A stretch of 64,000 nucleotides of DNA from positions 18,320,629 to 18,384,628 of the forward strand of contig CM028910.1 in NCBI GenBank assembly GCA_016801845.1, written 5' to 3'. How positions within the stretch are numbered: the stretch's first letter is position 1; every line of letters begins with the position of its first letter. Below the pieces are notes generated by a model. It worked only from the letters and a program-made list of their open reading frames with translations, searched no databases and had not been told where the DNA came from. Below, one piece after another: positions 52,600 through 63,159 of the stretch. Origin of the DNA: Polydactylus sextarius. Taxonomy: Eukaryota > Chordata > Actinopteri > Polynemidae. The position numbers and the translations under genes are program-made.

Positions 52600-52775
52600 A
52601 TTATTCGCTCCACTTGGCAAATTTGTCTTCCTTTCACCATCTGAGTCGACAGATGATTTAAAGGCACCTACAGAACCTATAAAAAGGCAAACCATTCCTG
52701 AATGGGGCTTTAATTTGTCCAATTAGACAGCTAATGAGCTAATTTAGAGCTCAAGTGAACCTCAATAAAGATGAG
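52600..52775. promoter_or_regulatory. Candidate conserved non-coding element
   Basis: CAATTATTCGCTCCACTTGG, GGGGCTTTAATTTGTCCAAT, TTAGACAGCTAATGAGCTAA: several TAAT cores and an NKX-like CCACTTGG in repeat-free sequence. Confidence 0.3.
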
Positions 52776-53670
52776 CATAGATGGCCGGGAAGTTTTTGGT
52801 TACAAGATGAGACTAAAAGGAGAGGTTTAGGATTATTAATATATAACATGATAGAAAAAATTATAGTTGCCCCTAAAACAACCAAACATTTTTTTAGTGA
52901 AAATTTGTGTAGGCAAACTTTTGGCTTAGGTGCATAAACAACTTGGTTAAGGTTAGGAAAAGCAAGTTATTAAGATAGTAAATTACTGCTAATTTGTCAC
53001 TCTTATAGTTCTAAAAATAACCACTTGGTCGTGGTAAGGGTTAGGGTTAGGGATGCATGTGGTCATGACAACAAACCATGGTATGAAACAATAAATAGTT
53101 TTATGTCTTAAACTCAATGATTATTGACCCATCCAACAACTGAAACATCTTTTCTTTGTAGACTGTGATCTTATGAAGTTATATTAGGTCGTGCTTTAAT
53201 CATTACAAAAGGAATAACAACTTGGTGAAAGGGCTTCATGGTGATTCAGATGATCAAATATATCCAATGTATGTAATATTTGTGGATTAGCTGAAGAAAG
53301 TGATGTCCTGTTTGAAACAATAGCTAATGCAACTGACTCTGTTGTGCAATCTGTCAATTGAGAACATTTGCGGCAAGTGCTCCATGCACCATTAAAGGCA
53401 ATTTCCAATCTTTTTTTGATTGCACTGTGATGGTAATATTTCGGTCATTCCTTGGTTTTCCACTTTCTTTGCACCACTGTGCAAAGAGACACATGTACAG
53501 ACACAACAAACACATGTACTTGATTTGGTGTTTGTAGGACATACAGTAGAATGAGGACAGTTCTATCAGTACTGAAGGATTGAACATCTTGTTGTGTTAT
53601 TTATGCAACTGAATTTGAGTGTGCCTAAGAGAATTTTTGTTTTCCTGTGCAGAGTGGCATAGAGCCACTA
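52776..53670. other. Unassigned sequence with worn fish repeat
   Basis: Between about 52840 and 53130, ACTTGGTTAAGGTTAGG and CCACTTGGTCGTGGTAAGGG are two diverged copies of a common fish intronic repeat unit. The second ends in AGGGTTAGGGTTAGGG (53037-53052). No gene seen; the frames at 53196-53587 minus lack domains. Confidence 0.4.
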
Positions 53671-54879
53671 CCCACTAAACATTAGACGTTTTATGGACAT
53701 GCAGATCATGTCATGTCATGTCATGTCATGTCATGTCACATTGCGTCTGACGGTATAACATCAATTCTGGACTTCTACACGACACGCAAACTAAGTCTGC
53801 TTTTTGGATGTCTATCTATGACCACACTTGGACATCAATATGCAGTTAAACATTTGAACGTGCTAGGTAACTTTTTTGGACATCATGGGGACGCCTAAAA
53901 CAGGTGCAGGAAATTTACATTATTAATGAATATAATATTTATCTTAAATGTATGCCAAATATCAAAATTGTTGTTATTATTAATGGTTATGATTATATAT
54001 TATTTGTGATTAAACATCATTTATTACTAATTATTATTTTAATTAATAATTAATAACTAATTATTATTTGAGTACTTGATATTTATTATCTGTTTAATTA
54101 ATTAACCAATTTAGGTATTTATTTATGTATTTATTTATTTATTTGAAAATGCAATTTGGGGAAAATTATGGCAGGCCTACTTATGATTTCAGCCAATAAA
54201 CGTCACTCTGATTGGCTAAGGTAACACGGCAAGCATTTGGTGAGTACTGTTTTGTGTGTAGTACGAAGTAGGAAGTTCCGCAGCCACCAGTTACTGTAGT
54301 GCTTTTAGCTACAGCAGGGTTAGCATGTGTTTCTTGTCTTCATGCTTTGCATCTCGCTTGCTTATGTTGCCTGTGTATATGTTTGTCTGCTAGCTTTCCT
54401 TGTTAACTAGTGGACAAACTGTGGATGACAGGCTGATGGTGCTTCCCTGTGCCTGGAGTACAGGATAGTTGCTGCTCACTGCCCCTGCCTTTCCCACTGT
54501 TGAAACGATGTCTATTCTCTGACATTTTTGCACATCCAATTTTGGTCTCCTGAAGGGGCAGACTGTGACCCCAGATGATGTCTTTCTTCCAACATCTTCG
54601 GAACGTCCAGTGCTTCTATAAAAGCAGTAAGCCTATGAAAGCGATGTCTACAACCGGTTTAAATTTTACTTAGAAACACGTCCTCAATGACCTCATTTGG
54701 ATTAGAATTAGCCCTTATCCGGAGGTCCTGGGGACATCAATACTGGACGTTTGGAAGATGTCAGAAAAAAGACGCGGAAAAAAGTCTAGCATCACAATCT
54801 GCACCGTCAGGGGACCAAACTTGGACGTGTAAAAATGACCTAGAAAAGATGTTGTTTTGACATGTCTTTGCACAGTGGG
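53671..54879. mobile_element. CACTA/EnSpm-like DNA element, non-autonomous
   Basis: The left end reads CCCACTAAACATTAGACG. The right end on the minus strand reads CCCACTGTGCAAAGACATG. Both share the CACT tip and an AGAC motif. Within about 230 bp of each end there are many short GGACATC, GACGTC-like and GGACGT motifs, the subterminal arrays expected in this superfamily. The centre is an AT-rich stretch (53930-54150) and a GC-richer segment (54180-54560) with CCAAT boxes. No transposase survives. No target duplication is clear, so the superfamily is provisional. Confidence 0.5.
53706..53738. repeat. (CATGT)n microsatellite
   Basis: About six CATGT units inside the left arm of the CACTA-like element. 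Confidence 0.95.
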
Positions 54880-55561
54880 CAATACTGAAATGTTAATGAT
54901 GTAAAAATTTCAAAAACAAGGCAAGAGAGTTGAATGTACACTTTATTTGCTTTTAATGGTGTTCCAGTGAAGATTGAGGTTTACTTTGAAAATATAGTAT
55001 AAATACAAATATAATATAATAATAGTAACAGGTAGTATGACTCAGACTTTTGATAATGTCTCATGGACATTACGTGAGACTTTAAAAACAAAATGCCTAC
55101 CATCTTAAAGAAAAAGCTGGATGATAAATAAGGTGAACAGTTTATGAGGGACTAAGGTATTAATGAGACAATACTGTAAATTCACTCTGTCCAAGGAAAT
55201 GTGATGTGGCATTTTTGTTGGACAGGAAGCATTGTACAAATAACAGTGTGATTGCTATTCTGGAATGTAAGTATTTCCATTGATTTCACCAGTGGAATGT
55301 TAATTGTCTGTGCATCTGACTCAGGGATTTCTCTTCATCTTAGCTAATATATATGCAGCTAACGTTGATGATCCAGGAATCCTTGTGGAACTGAAATGCT
55401 GATTACAATAAATGTGGTATTTGATGGTTATAATTAACCTATCACTGTGGAGATTTTAATCAAATGCTAGGTAAATTATTTTACACAGATAGGGGATTGT
55501 AAAGGCCAATCTTACAAATCACTAATCACAACCTCTGAAGATATTCATTTTAGATATTTTG

Positions 55562-55611
<50 letters not shown>

Positions 55612-55959
55612 CAATCCTGTTTGTTTAGTCCTGTTCTTGTCTCAGTTTTTCTTTAAATTTGAATTTGGTTGTAGCATTAAAACCAAATTTAGCAGTGTTA
55701 GTGTAGACAACAAAACTGAAGAAGAAATATCCCTTCATTTGTCATTCTGGGGAAAAAAGACACCAGTCTGAATTGAGGGCTTCATCTAGACTCTGACTCA
55801 TCTGACGACATGAACACTTGCAGGTTTTTCACAGGGACGTGTTAAGAAACCAGATGCTAAATATAATGTTCATGATCTGTCAGCTGTATGACAACTACAT
55901 CATTAGTTTAGGTTTAGTGCTAGAGGCTACACCCCTTTGGAACCACATATTTTAAAATA
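54880..55959. other. Unassigned AT-rich sequence with (TA)n
   Basis: No gene recognised. Contains the (TA)n tract at 55563-55610. Confidence 0.55.
55563..55610. repeat. (TA)n microsatellite
   Basis: About 23 uninterrupted TA units. Confidence 0.98.
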
Positions 55960-56428
55960 CACTGATCAGTCATAACATCAAAACCGCTGACAGGTGAAGT
56001 GAATAACATTAATTATCCCATCGCAATATAATTCTACTGTGAAACCTTGGGTCCTGACATTTATCTGGAAGTTACTTTGATACATACAACCAACCTAATC
56101 ATTATTTCACACCAATCCCACACCCTGTTGGCAACGCCACTCCCAGACTGCAGAACCTGCCATAAAAAAGAGCCTAGGGTGCTGACTGTGCCTCCAAACT
56201 ACGCTAATCCCACTCTGGGTTAAGCGTCTGTGTGCTGTCTGGGAGAAACCAGAGCCATGGAGGCCTCACCCCACCCCACCCCACAACACATAAAAACCAA
56301 AGAATCTGCTGCCAATGTGCTGGTGCCAGACACTGTAGGTCATCCCCTGGCCAGGTCCTGAAGGACTTTTTTGGCGGTACACCACCACAATATAAAGCCG
56401 GTGGTTTTAATGTTGTGACTGATCTGTG
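55960..56428 (+). mobile_element. Tc1-like transposon family A, internally deleted (copy 3)
   Basis: The left end reads CACTGATCAGTCATAACATC and is preceded by TA. The right end on the minus strand reads CACAGATCAGTCACAACATT. The two form a 28-bp inverted repeat with few mismatches. Between them lies a leader (ACAGGTGAAGTGAATAACAT) joined directly to the middle and 3' part of a Tc1 transposase gene (GAAACCTTGGGTCCTGAC, CATGGAGGCC, and a C-terminal GGTPPQY at about 56373-56393). The DNA-binding half is deleted and the second-Asp region is scrambled. 469 bp; cannot make transposase. Confidence 0.8.
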
Positions 56429-57539
56429 TTTAAAAGCATAAACATTGCATTAAATGATTATAACTAAGCCAAAAGAAAAAAAAAAAATCAGCATTTCCTT
56501 CAAGCTTTTTTAGAATCTAATTGAAGTGAATTATTAATGTAAATTCTCTTGACAAAACATTTGCTATTGTATAAATTGAGTTGTACTGTGTTCTTAGAAT
56601 ATTGCTGCAGTGTCCACATCAGTTGTCAAACAACAATGTCAGCAACGCATTGTTTTACACTTTCATTAACAAATAATTAATAATAGTTAATAATTTAGTG
56701 GTTTTGCCACACTAAATCCAGTGTTATGTCTAATCCATTAAATAGTTATGAGAAAAAAATGATTTTGAGGCATAATTCCTGTTGAGAAAATGAAGGTGCA
56801 ATTTCTTCATTTTTTCAGCACTTGAATGCTAAGCAGTTATGTTCACTAATCACCAACCACCTAGTTTTTTTTTTTTTTTTTACCAGATTTAATTACTCAT
56901 CTTAAATCCAAGTGAAATTAGAGTCACAACATCAAGTTTATCTTGGTTTGTGTTTGAGATTTCAATATTTTGATTATTCTTTTTTAAATCACTGTTTTGA
57001 GTACGCAAACTGTGTGGATCTCTAGAGTATTGGTTTTCATGAGTATAAGGAGTTTGCTCAGTTGTCATGGAGCTCTATAACTGACTATAATTAAGTATCA
57101 TTCATAACAATGAAGTAAGTTTTATCTGATGATCAACACTATAGATATGGAAAGAATACTTGGAAAAATCCAATAACAGAGTTAAGCTTTTCAACTGCTT
57201 TGGTAAATATTTTTGTGCTAGAATGATAAATTACACAGCATCATTTTTAAGTCTTTCTGCATGTGTGTCTGTAGGGTCACTACATGCATTTTACAGGTCC
57301 ATATTAAAAGTAATATATTTTTTCACAACAGTTCTGACAGTTGATTTTCATTACATTACTTTTCCCCCATCATGACTGCCTTTGGATACAATACAGTTCA
57401 GGTACCAAATCTTGTGGACATTAAGTGAATTTTCAATAAAGTCAGTGTGCTGTATTTGACATCCTTTACCTTTGGGCAGGTGTTTTAACACATGAGGTTT
57501 AGGCGTAATGTCAGGTCAATTTCACCGCAGTCTTGCCAA
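56429..57539. other. Unassigned AT-rich sequence
   Basis: Contains a T-run at about 56864-56881. No gene or repeat edge recognised. Confidence 0.5.
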
Positions 57540-57760
57540 AGAAAACAATAATGTTGGAGGTGGCCTCTGCCAGCACTGCAAGGCTTTTGTCTTTGGCATC
57601 TCATAGGCCTCTATGACAAGGTTAAACTAAAGAACATTCCCTCCTCTACGTGCCTGCTCTGCAAAATGAGAGTTGAGTGGCCTGTTCATGCTACCAAAGA
57701 ATTAATGTGCAAAGCCTGGGCAGCACAGGGGCAGTCTAAAAATTCATGACTTGTGAGAGC
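57540..57760. promoter_or_regulatory. Candidate conserved non-coding element
   Basis: Complex, repeat-free block (AACAATAATGTTGGAGGTGG, GACAAGGTTAAACTAAAGAA, CAAAGAATTAATGTGCAAAG) with a SOX-like AACAATAATG and a TTAATG core. No open frame of note. Confidence 0.3.
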
Positions 57761-58719
57761 ATACACACACGTACACATGCACAGTGATTTCATTCTGGAG
57801 TGTATACAACATCTAAAATGCAACGTAGGTTACATTATCTGAAGTAGCAGCTAATGTGTGTTCTATTTGATGTGATGCAAACACACTTAGCCTTTGACAG
57901 CTTAATGGGGGCATCACTCCTAAAATAAGGAATGTGAAAGAATCTACTTCATGTGCCACTAACTTTCTGATTCATTGCTCATCCTCATTATCTTGCTTGA
58001 GTATGGTATGCTTCCATTTCTAGTACAGTGGCCATGAAAAATGACCCCCTGATGATGTGACTGTGTTAATGATTCAGCAAAGCAACAAGAAAAAGCAAAT
58101 ATATGGCAAATGAGGTGATGGCTTTCCTCTAATCTAGCTTCTGAAAATCAAGTCTTCTCAAAATTGGTAAGAAAAAGTTGGAAAAGAGTTGGAAAGCTAT
58201 GAATGGCTAGTGGAGGACGTATGGGTCTCCTTAGTGGCCTGGGAGAATGACACTCCAGTTTAAAGAGGAACCTCAGAGAAGAGAGCCTGGAGATAAATGA
58301 TGTGTTACCATAGATTTAAAGTCAGTCAGAGGTACAGAGCAGTTAGAACTCAAGAGGCGGTGTGAATCACAGAAAGGGTGGTGCAATTTTTTCAGTGCTT
58401 TGAAACCAGCATCAGTATCATAAATATTAACACCTACCTACTAAACCAAAGAATCAATCTGCAGATCACAAAAATAAAATGCAGGATCAGTGACATCATT
58501 GAAAACAAGGTTATCACACTCACATATCTAGTTAGCTGAAATGATTTTATTTTCTTAGACTAAATAATATTTAGTTACAGGTTTATAATCATAACTGTGA
58601 CAAACCTTCCCTCTCTAAATAAAATGTATAGGAAAAAGTACATTCAAATGTAGCATTAGTGGGTAAGAATAATAGTTGTGTGTGTATATTATTCATCCAC
58701 CAATCCAAGATTTCCAAGA
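57761..58719. other. Unassigned sequence
   Basis: No gene recognised. The last eight bases (58712-58719, TTCCAAGA) are the left target duplication of the hAT element that follows. Confidence 0.5.
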
Positions 58720-59207
58720 TAGTGATGTGTTGTTCGCGCAAACGAGTTGGTTCTAAGAGCTGATTCTTTGTCGCGAATGAGAAGAGCCGACTCCCATTGG
58801 GCAGAGTCGAATCTTCAGCCGCTCTCAGCTCGGCTGAGAATCCATGCACGCACGGGCGGGACTTTGTTTTCATCAGGAAAAAGTAAAATTGATCAAAAAA
58901 TGAAAGAGAAGCAGCATCTGGCTACATTTTAAAAACATTAGAGACTATAAACCAGAGTGCAGAATTGGCACACTGAAAATATCTAATATAATGTTGACTT
59001 TATTTATCTGATTTGTTTGCCATGGTTCTGTTTTCAGTTTTTTGATTTGACTAAAATGTTAAACAATAGTAACTGTGTATTTTTTTTTAAACTAAAATGC
59101 ATAAAAATAAGGCTTTTATGAAAAAACTGAATGAAAAATTGCTTACCAACACAAAAACCATTTATAATTGCTCAATTAGGCTAAAATAGAAGGCTCAGAG
59201 TGATACT

Positions 59208-59926
59208 AGGCAAGGCAAGTTTATTCGTATAGCACAATTCATACACAAGGCAATTCATAGTGCTTTACAGAGGCAAGGAAAAACATTGGAAATTAAGACA
59301 AGCGATCAAAAAAAAGAGAGAGAGAGACAAGAGAAAATGTAATTAAAAAATATATAGAAATTAAAACAATAATTAATAAGGCATAAGAATGTCATTTAAA
59401 ATCATTAAAATAGCAGATTAAAACTAAGGATTATGATGTAAAAAAATTATTTGAGGCTGATTTCAGTTCTGCTGGTAGTTTGTTCCAGTTGTGAGTAGCA
59501 TAACTGCTAAATGCTGCTTCACCGTGTCTAGTTTAAACTCTGTGCTCCACTTTCTGACCTGAGTCAGTAGATCTCAGAGTATGTATTGTGGACCTAAACC
59601 ATTCAGTAATTTGTAAACTAGAAGCAGAACTTTAAAATCTATTCTGTAGCTAAGTGGGAGCCAGTGTAAAGACTTAAGAACTGGGGTGATGTGCTCTGAT
59701 CTCTTTGTTCGAACTGCAGCGTTCTGAAAGAGCTGCAGCTGTTTGATACTTTTTTTTGGGGAGAGTCCAGTCAAAAGATCATTACAGTAGTTGAGTCTAC
59801 TGGAGATGAAAGCATGAATCAGCTTCTTCTCATCTGTTTGGGACATAAAGCTCTTAACTCTGGATATGTTCTTAAGTTGATGGAAGGCTGTTTTGGTGAC
59901 TGATTTTACTAATTGAAGAGCCATTT
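59208..59926 (-). mobile_element. L2/Maui-type LINE, 5'-truncated, nested in the hAT
   Basis: The minus strand encodes the C-terminal part of a reverse-transcriptase protein, followed by a 3' UTR of about 240 bp. The 3' end reads GTGCTATACGAATAAACTTG then CCTTGCC, the recognisable 3' tail of fish L2/Maui LINEs with its short CTTGC repeats and an AATAAA-like signal. Truncation at the 5' side (about 59926) is typical of target-primed reverse transcription. The hAT text resumes immediately outside both edges. Confidence 0.85.
59450..59924 (-). pseudogene. L2-type reverse transcriptase C-terminal fragment
   Basis: From 59924 the frame reads VTKTAFHQLKNISRVKSF, DEKKLIHAFISSRLNYCNDL, QLQLFQNAAVRTKRSEHITP and LKSLHWLPLSYRIDFKVLLL, the domain after the catalytic palm in L2/CR1-clade LINE proteins. 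A few residues are missing between QNAA and RTKRSEH. A stop ends the frame at about 59574, after NGLGPQYIL. A second frame continues the family pattern (HGEAAFSSYATHNWNKLPAE, about 59460-59530). The active-site part is absent, so the fragment is non-functional. Confidence 0.88.
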
Positions 59927-59989
59927 GGGAGCCGAGCGAAAAGAGCCAAACATTTGAAAAGAGCTGGACTACCCATCACTACTCCAAGG

Positions 59990-60119
59990 TGCTTGAAGAA
60001 TTGATGGATCAAAAGATAATCAAACCAAAGGTATGAAGAATTTGTCATTTAACTCTGTATGACATTAATTGATAAACTATCCATGGCTTTGACAGGACAG
60101 GACAGTTGATTCTGCCATG
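59990..60119. other. Unassigned sequence between hAT and SINE-like tail
   Basis: No gene seen. Confidence 0.5.
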
Positions 60120-60196
60120 GGCCCACTGTCTGCTGGGATTGGCTCCAGCTGCCTTAATACTCGAAGGAAAAATTATAAAAGTAATGGATGAAATGT
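60120..60196 (+). mobile_element. 3' tail of a fish SINE or LINE, worn
   Basis: TGCTGGGATTGGCTCCAGCT followed after about 35 bp by AGTAATGGATGAAATG matches the tail pattern (GGATTGGCTCCAGC...AATGGATGGATG) shared by several fish retroposons. No head with pol III boxes is recognisable upstream. Confidence 0.45.
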
Positions 60197-60649
60197 AGAC
60201 ATCTCAATTTTATTTTATTTCTGTGTTAGAGAACCTCATGTACAAATCCTGTACATATGTTCAGACTGTGCAAGAATGAACACGTACAACTTTAATTAGG
60301 GTATGGGTTTAGAGTTGAAATGTGTGTAAGGTATCTGTCAGAGTAAGAGCTGGAATGTAATGTAATTCTGGGCACTTGGGTAAGAGATGAGATGGTTTAT
60401 AGGATAAATGTAATCAGTCCATACACAAAGCTCATTATATGAAAATGGACCTGCTCTTTTTCAGTACCATCATGTTCACAATAAGAATAGATCTAATAAA
60501 TAAACACGAAAACAGAAATGGCAAAGAATTTGGCAGCCTGAAGTGCTTATCTCATCTGTGCAATGCCATTATTACGATTAGTGAATCGGTACTAATACAT
60601 ATTTATGATTGTTTGATTAAAAGTGTGTACTTGTAATCGTGCCCATGTG
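60197..60649. other. Unassigned AT-rich sequence
   Basis: No gene or repeat edge recognised. Confidence 0.5.
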
Positions 60650-60900
60650 AATCTGTTATGGGAAATGTACCATTACTCTATGCAGTGAAAGCACTCGTGG
60701 TCAATTCCCCATGCCAAGGATAAATCCCAGAGGCTATGTACTTCTATCAGAATGTTATCATTCAAATGGTATCCTTTCTTTCACACCAAAGGGAATACCC
60801 CTAGGCCATTTCTAAAGCCTTGAAGTAGCCTATGGCTGAAACCTTGTCAATACAAATCGAGTAAGATGTTCTCTGGCATTTGCCGTTACATTTTATCCTC
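60650..60900. promoter_or_regulatory. Candidate conserved non-coding element
   Basis: Repeat-free, complex block (TACCATTACTCTATGCAGTG, AATTCCCCATGCCAAGGATA, AGGGAATACCCCTAGGCCAT) without coding signs. Confidence 0.28.
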
Positions 60901-63079
60901 AGCTCAACAGCTCAATATGCTCAATGTGATGTTGAAAAATATTTTGAAATCTTATATTACATGGTTTTCCAGCGTGTACAGTCTCCCACTCTGTGTTTTT
61001 AAACAGCTTGTTCATTATAGTATTCAGTTAACACAAACTGAAAAAAACAGGCAATGATTACCGTGTTTAAAGGAAAATGGCCAAGTGTAAAGGTTACAAC
61101 TCAAACAAAAATGATCACAGTAATTGTATTGTTCATGCAATTGACAGATAAATATAAAAAACACATTATGGCAGATAATTGCATTTTCTTATTTTATTTG
61201 CTGAAATAAATCTATAACATTGCCAAAATAAAACAGATGTAATTGTCTTTACAATTGTTCTGTACAGCAAAACTATCAAACATTATTCAGCAATGTACTG
61301 TAATAGCCAGTCAACTGAATCCAAGTGTAAACCCCAAGTAACGTAAACTATTAGCTAAAGTACAATGTTAAATCTTCAACAAACAAGCAGCAAATACTGC
61401 TGCAGTGAACTTTTCCAGAGCTCTAAATTGCTGTCTCAGATAACAAACTGCCATCTTTTTGAGTCTTATAATAAGCCCTCCAACTTTTGGCTCATGGTTT
61501 ATGTTCCATCTTATCACTTGCACCTGCAGCGACATGCAACATATCACCTTGCTTTTGTTAAGGCATTGTAATTTTCAGTGTGAGTCCTTGGGATTGTGTT
61601 TTGAACCAGGTAAAAAGTATAGGCTGCTTCTTGGCTGTTTATGTGTTTTGTGCCCAGCTAGAAGTGTGAAACTCAAAACATTCAAAAGTTGTGCTTCAGC
61701 TGGAGATCAGTATGCTAGCAATATCAGTTAGCTTTTGTTTCTGTCTGCACCTGTGGCCTCTGGTCACCATAAAGCACTTCGTAAAAGACATTTTCTGATG
61801 TAAATACATTGACTTGACACAGGTGTCTGAAGTGTGACCACACACAAGCACAGAAGACTGAGGTGTGAAAACAAGCTATGGTGACCACTATTATCCTGAC
61901 CTCCAACTGAGAACACTGTCTACTGCGTCTTCTTGGACTTATCACCTCACTGTCCATGAAAAGATAGACAGTGAATGATATTCCCTCTTTAAACACACAT
62001 GCAGTTTTTGTGAAATGTTTTAGAGCCAAATACATTTTTCTTACTTTCCTTATGTACCCAACAACTATCAGACAGTCTTGCACTGTCTGTCCTGCGACGT
62101 CACAAAAATGTTGACACTGTTCGACCCTTTCAGAGACAGAGTTTGACAAACTGTGGAGGGGAATAGGGGCCAGTTGCCCACAGCCATCACACCTCTGCCT
62201 GGCCTCATCCCAGCAAGGAGGGGGCAGTTTGGGAGCCTCCAGGCAGGCATCAGGCCAGGCTGATACCACTCAGCTGTGTGGCAAGTCAGCCAGTAGGAGA
62301 ATGAATGACCTTCACTTGGGTTCAGAGACTGTCGAGACTACAGTGGCGGTTAGCAGATGAGTAGGTAAATCAATAGGCAATATACTCTATATGGGCTGAG
62401 CTCAAACACCGGTGTCAGCTTGGCAAGCTGTTCGTGATGCTGCCACAATGTGCAGACACTGTTAAATTAAGTCAGGTGCAATTTATGTGTGAAGCAATTT
62501 TTAAAGGTGCCACAGGTAGCATTTTTCACCCGAATTTATCATTGTTAGATTATGATCCCTATAATGTAAACAAATGAGACAACTGGCAGATGCTATTTCC
62601 TACCAGTGGTACACCTAATGCTAACGTTTGTTAAAATGAAAATCAATTTTCCTATTTTCCTACTGACCACTATTGCAAAAACATTTTTGATTCTGCCTTT
62701 ATTTATACTGAAAGTCAAGCATCATCAACATCTTTTGATTTTCCACCTCGACAAGAAACACTTGAATATCCCATAAAACTACTGATGAGCATCGCATTTG
62801 ACTGTGCAGTCTACTTCAGTGTTACAGATTTTGAGCACTCATCGTAATCTCCACAATAAATAAATAACAATATTAAATGTATATAATGAAAACAGTCACC
62901 ATTGCTTTTTCCCCACATTTTTTTAAGTAGATGATGGTGGGATATGTCTTTGATGGGATCCAGTGTGACAAAGGGTGTAAATACATCGCTTTGCATCATT
63001 TTCAAAGGGGCCTTTTATGACCTTTCCATTACAGCCTCAGAGGGAGTTATTCACTTCAGCTGTGACTGAAAGCTATACT
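60901..63079. other. Unassigned sequence with the longest open frame of the window
   Basis: A minus frame of 181 codons (61724-62269) is the longest in the window. Its text (for example CGQLAPIPLHSLSNSVSERV) matches no family I know, shows no signal peptide or repeats, and crosses both a GC-rich block (62080-62290) and AT-rich sequence. I regard it as probably chance. The GC-rich block, with a CRE-like GACGTCA at 62097-62103, may be regulatory. Confidence 0.4.
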
Positions 63080-63081
63080 CG

Positions 63082-63157
<76 letters not shown>
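63080..63157. repeat. (CT)n-(CA)n microsatellite
   Basis: A short (CT)n (63080-63092) runs into about 32 uninterrupted CA units to 63157. Confidence 0.98.

Positions 63158-63159
<2 letters not shown>

Larger units (their letters stand above)
58720..59981. mobile_element. Non-autonomous hAT element interrupted by a LINE
   Basis: The left end reads TAGTGATGTGTTGTTCGCG. The right end on the minus strand reads TAGTGATGGGTAGTCCAGC. The flanking octamers TTCCAAGA (58712-58719) and CTCCAAGG (59982-59989) agree at six of eight positions, both differences being transitions, as expected for an aged 8-bp hAT duplication. The arms carry repeated GAGCCG and GAGCC motifs (58770-58860, 59925-59965). No transposase is present. 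Its right part is displaced by an L2-type LINE (about 59208-59926), so the hAT is the older insertion. Confidence 0.8.

Noticed and set aside
58589..58873. 94-codon minus frame
   Set aside because: Lies across the terminal and subterminal repeats of the hAT element; not a gene.
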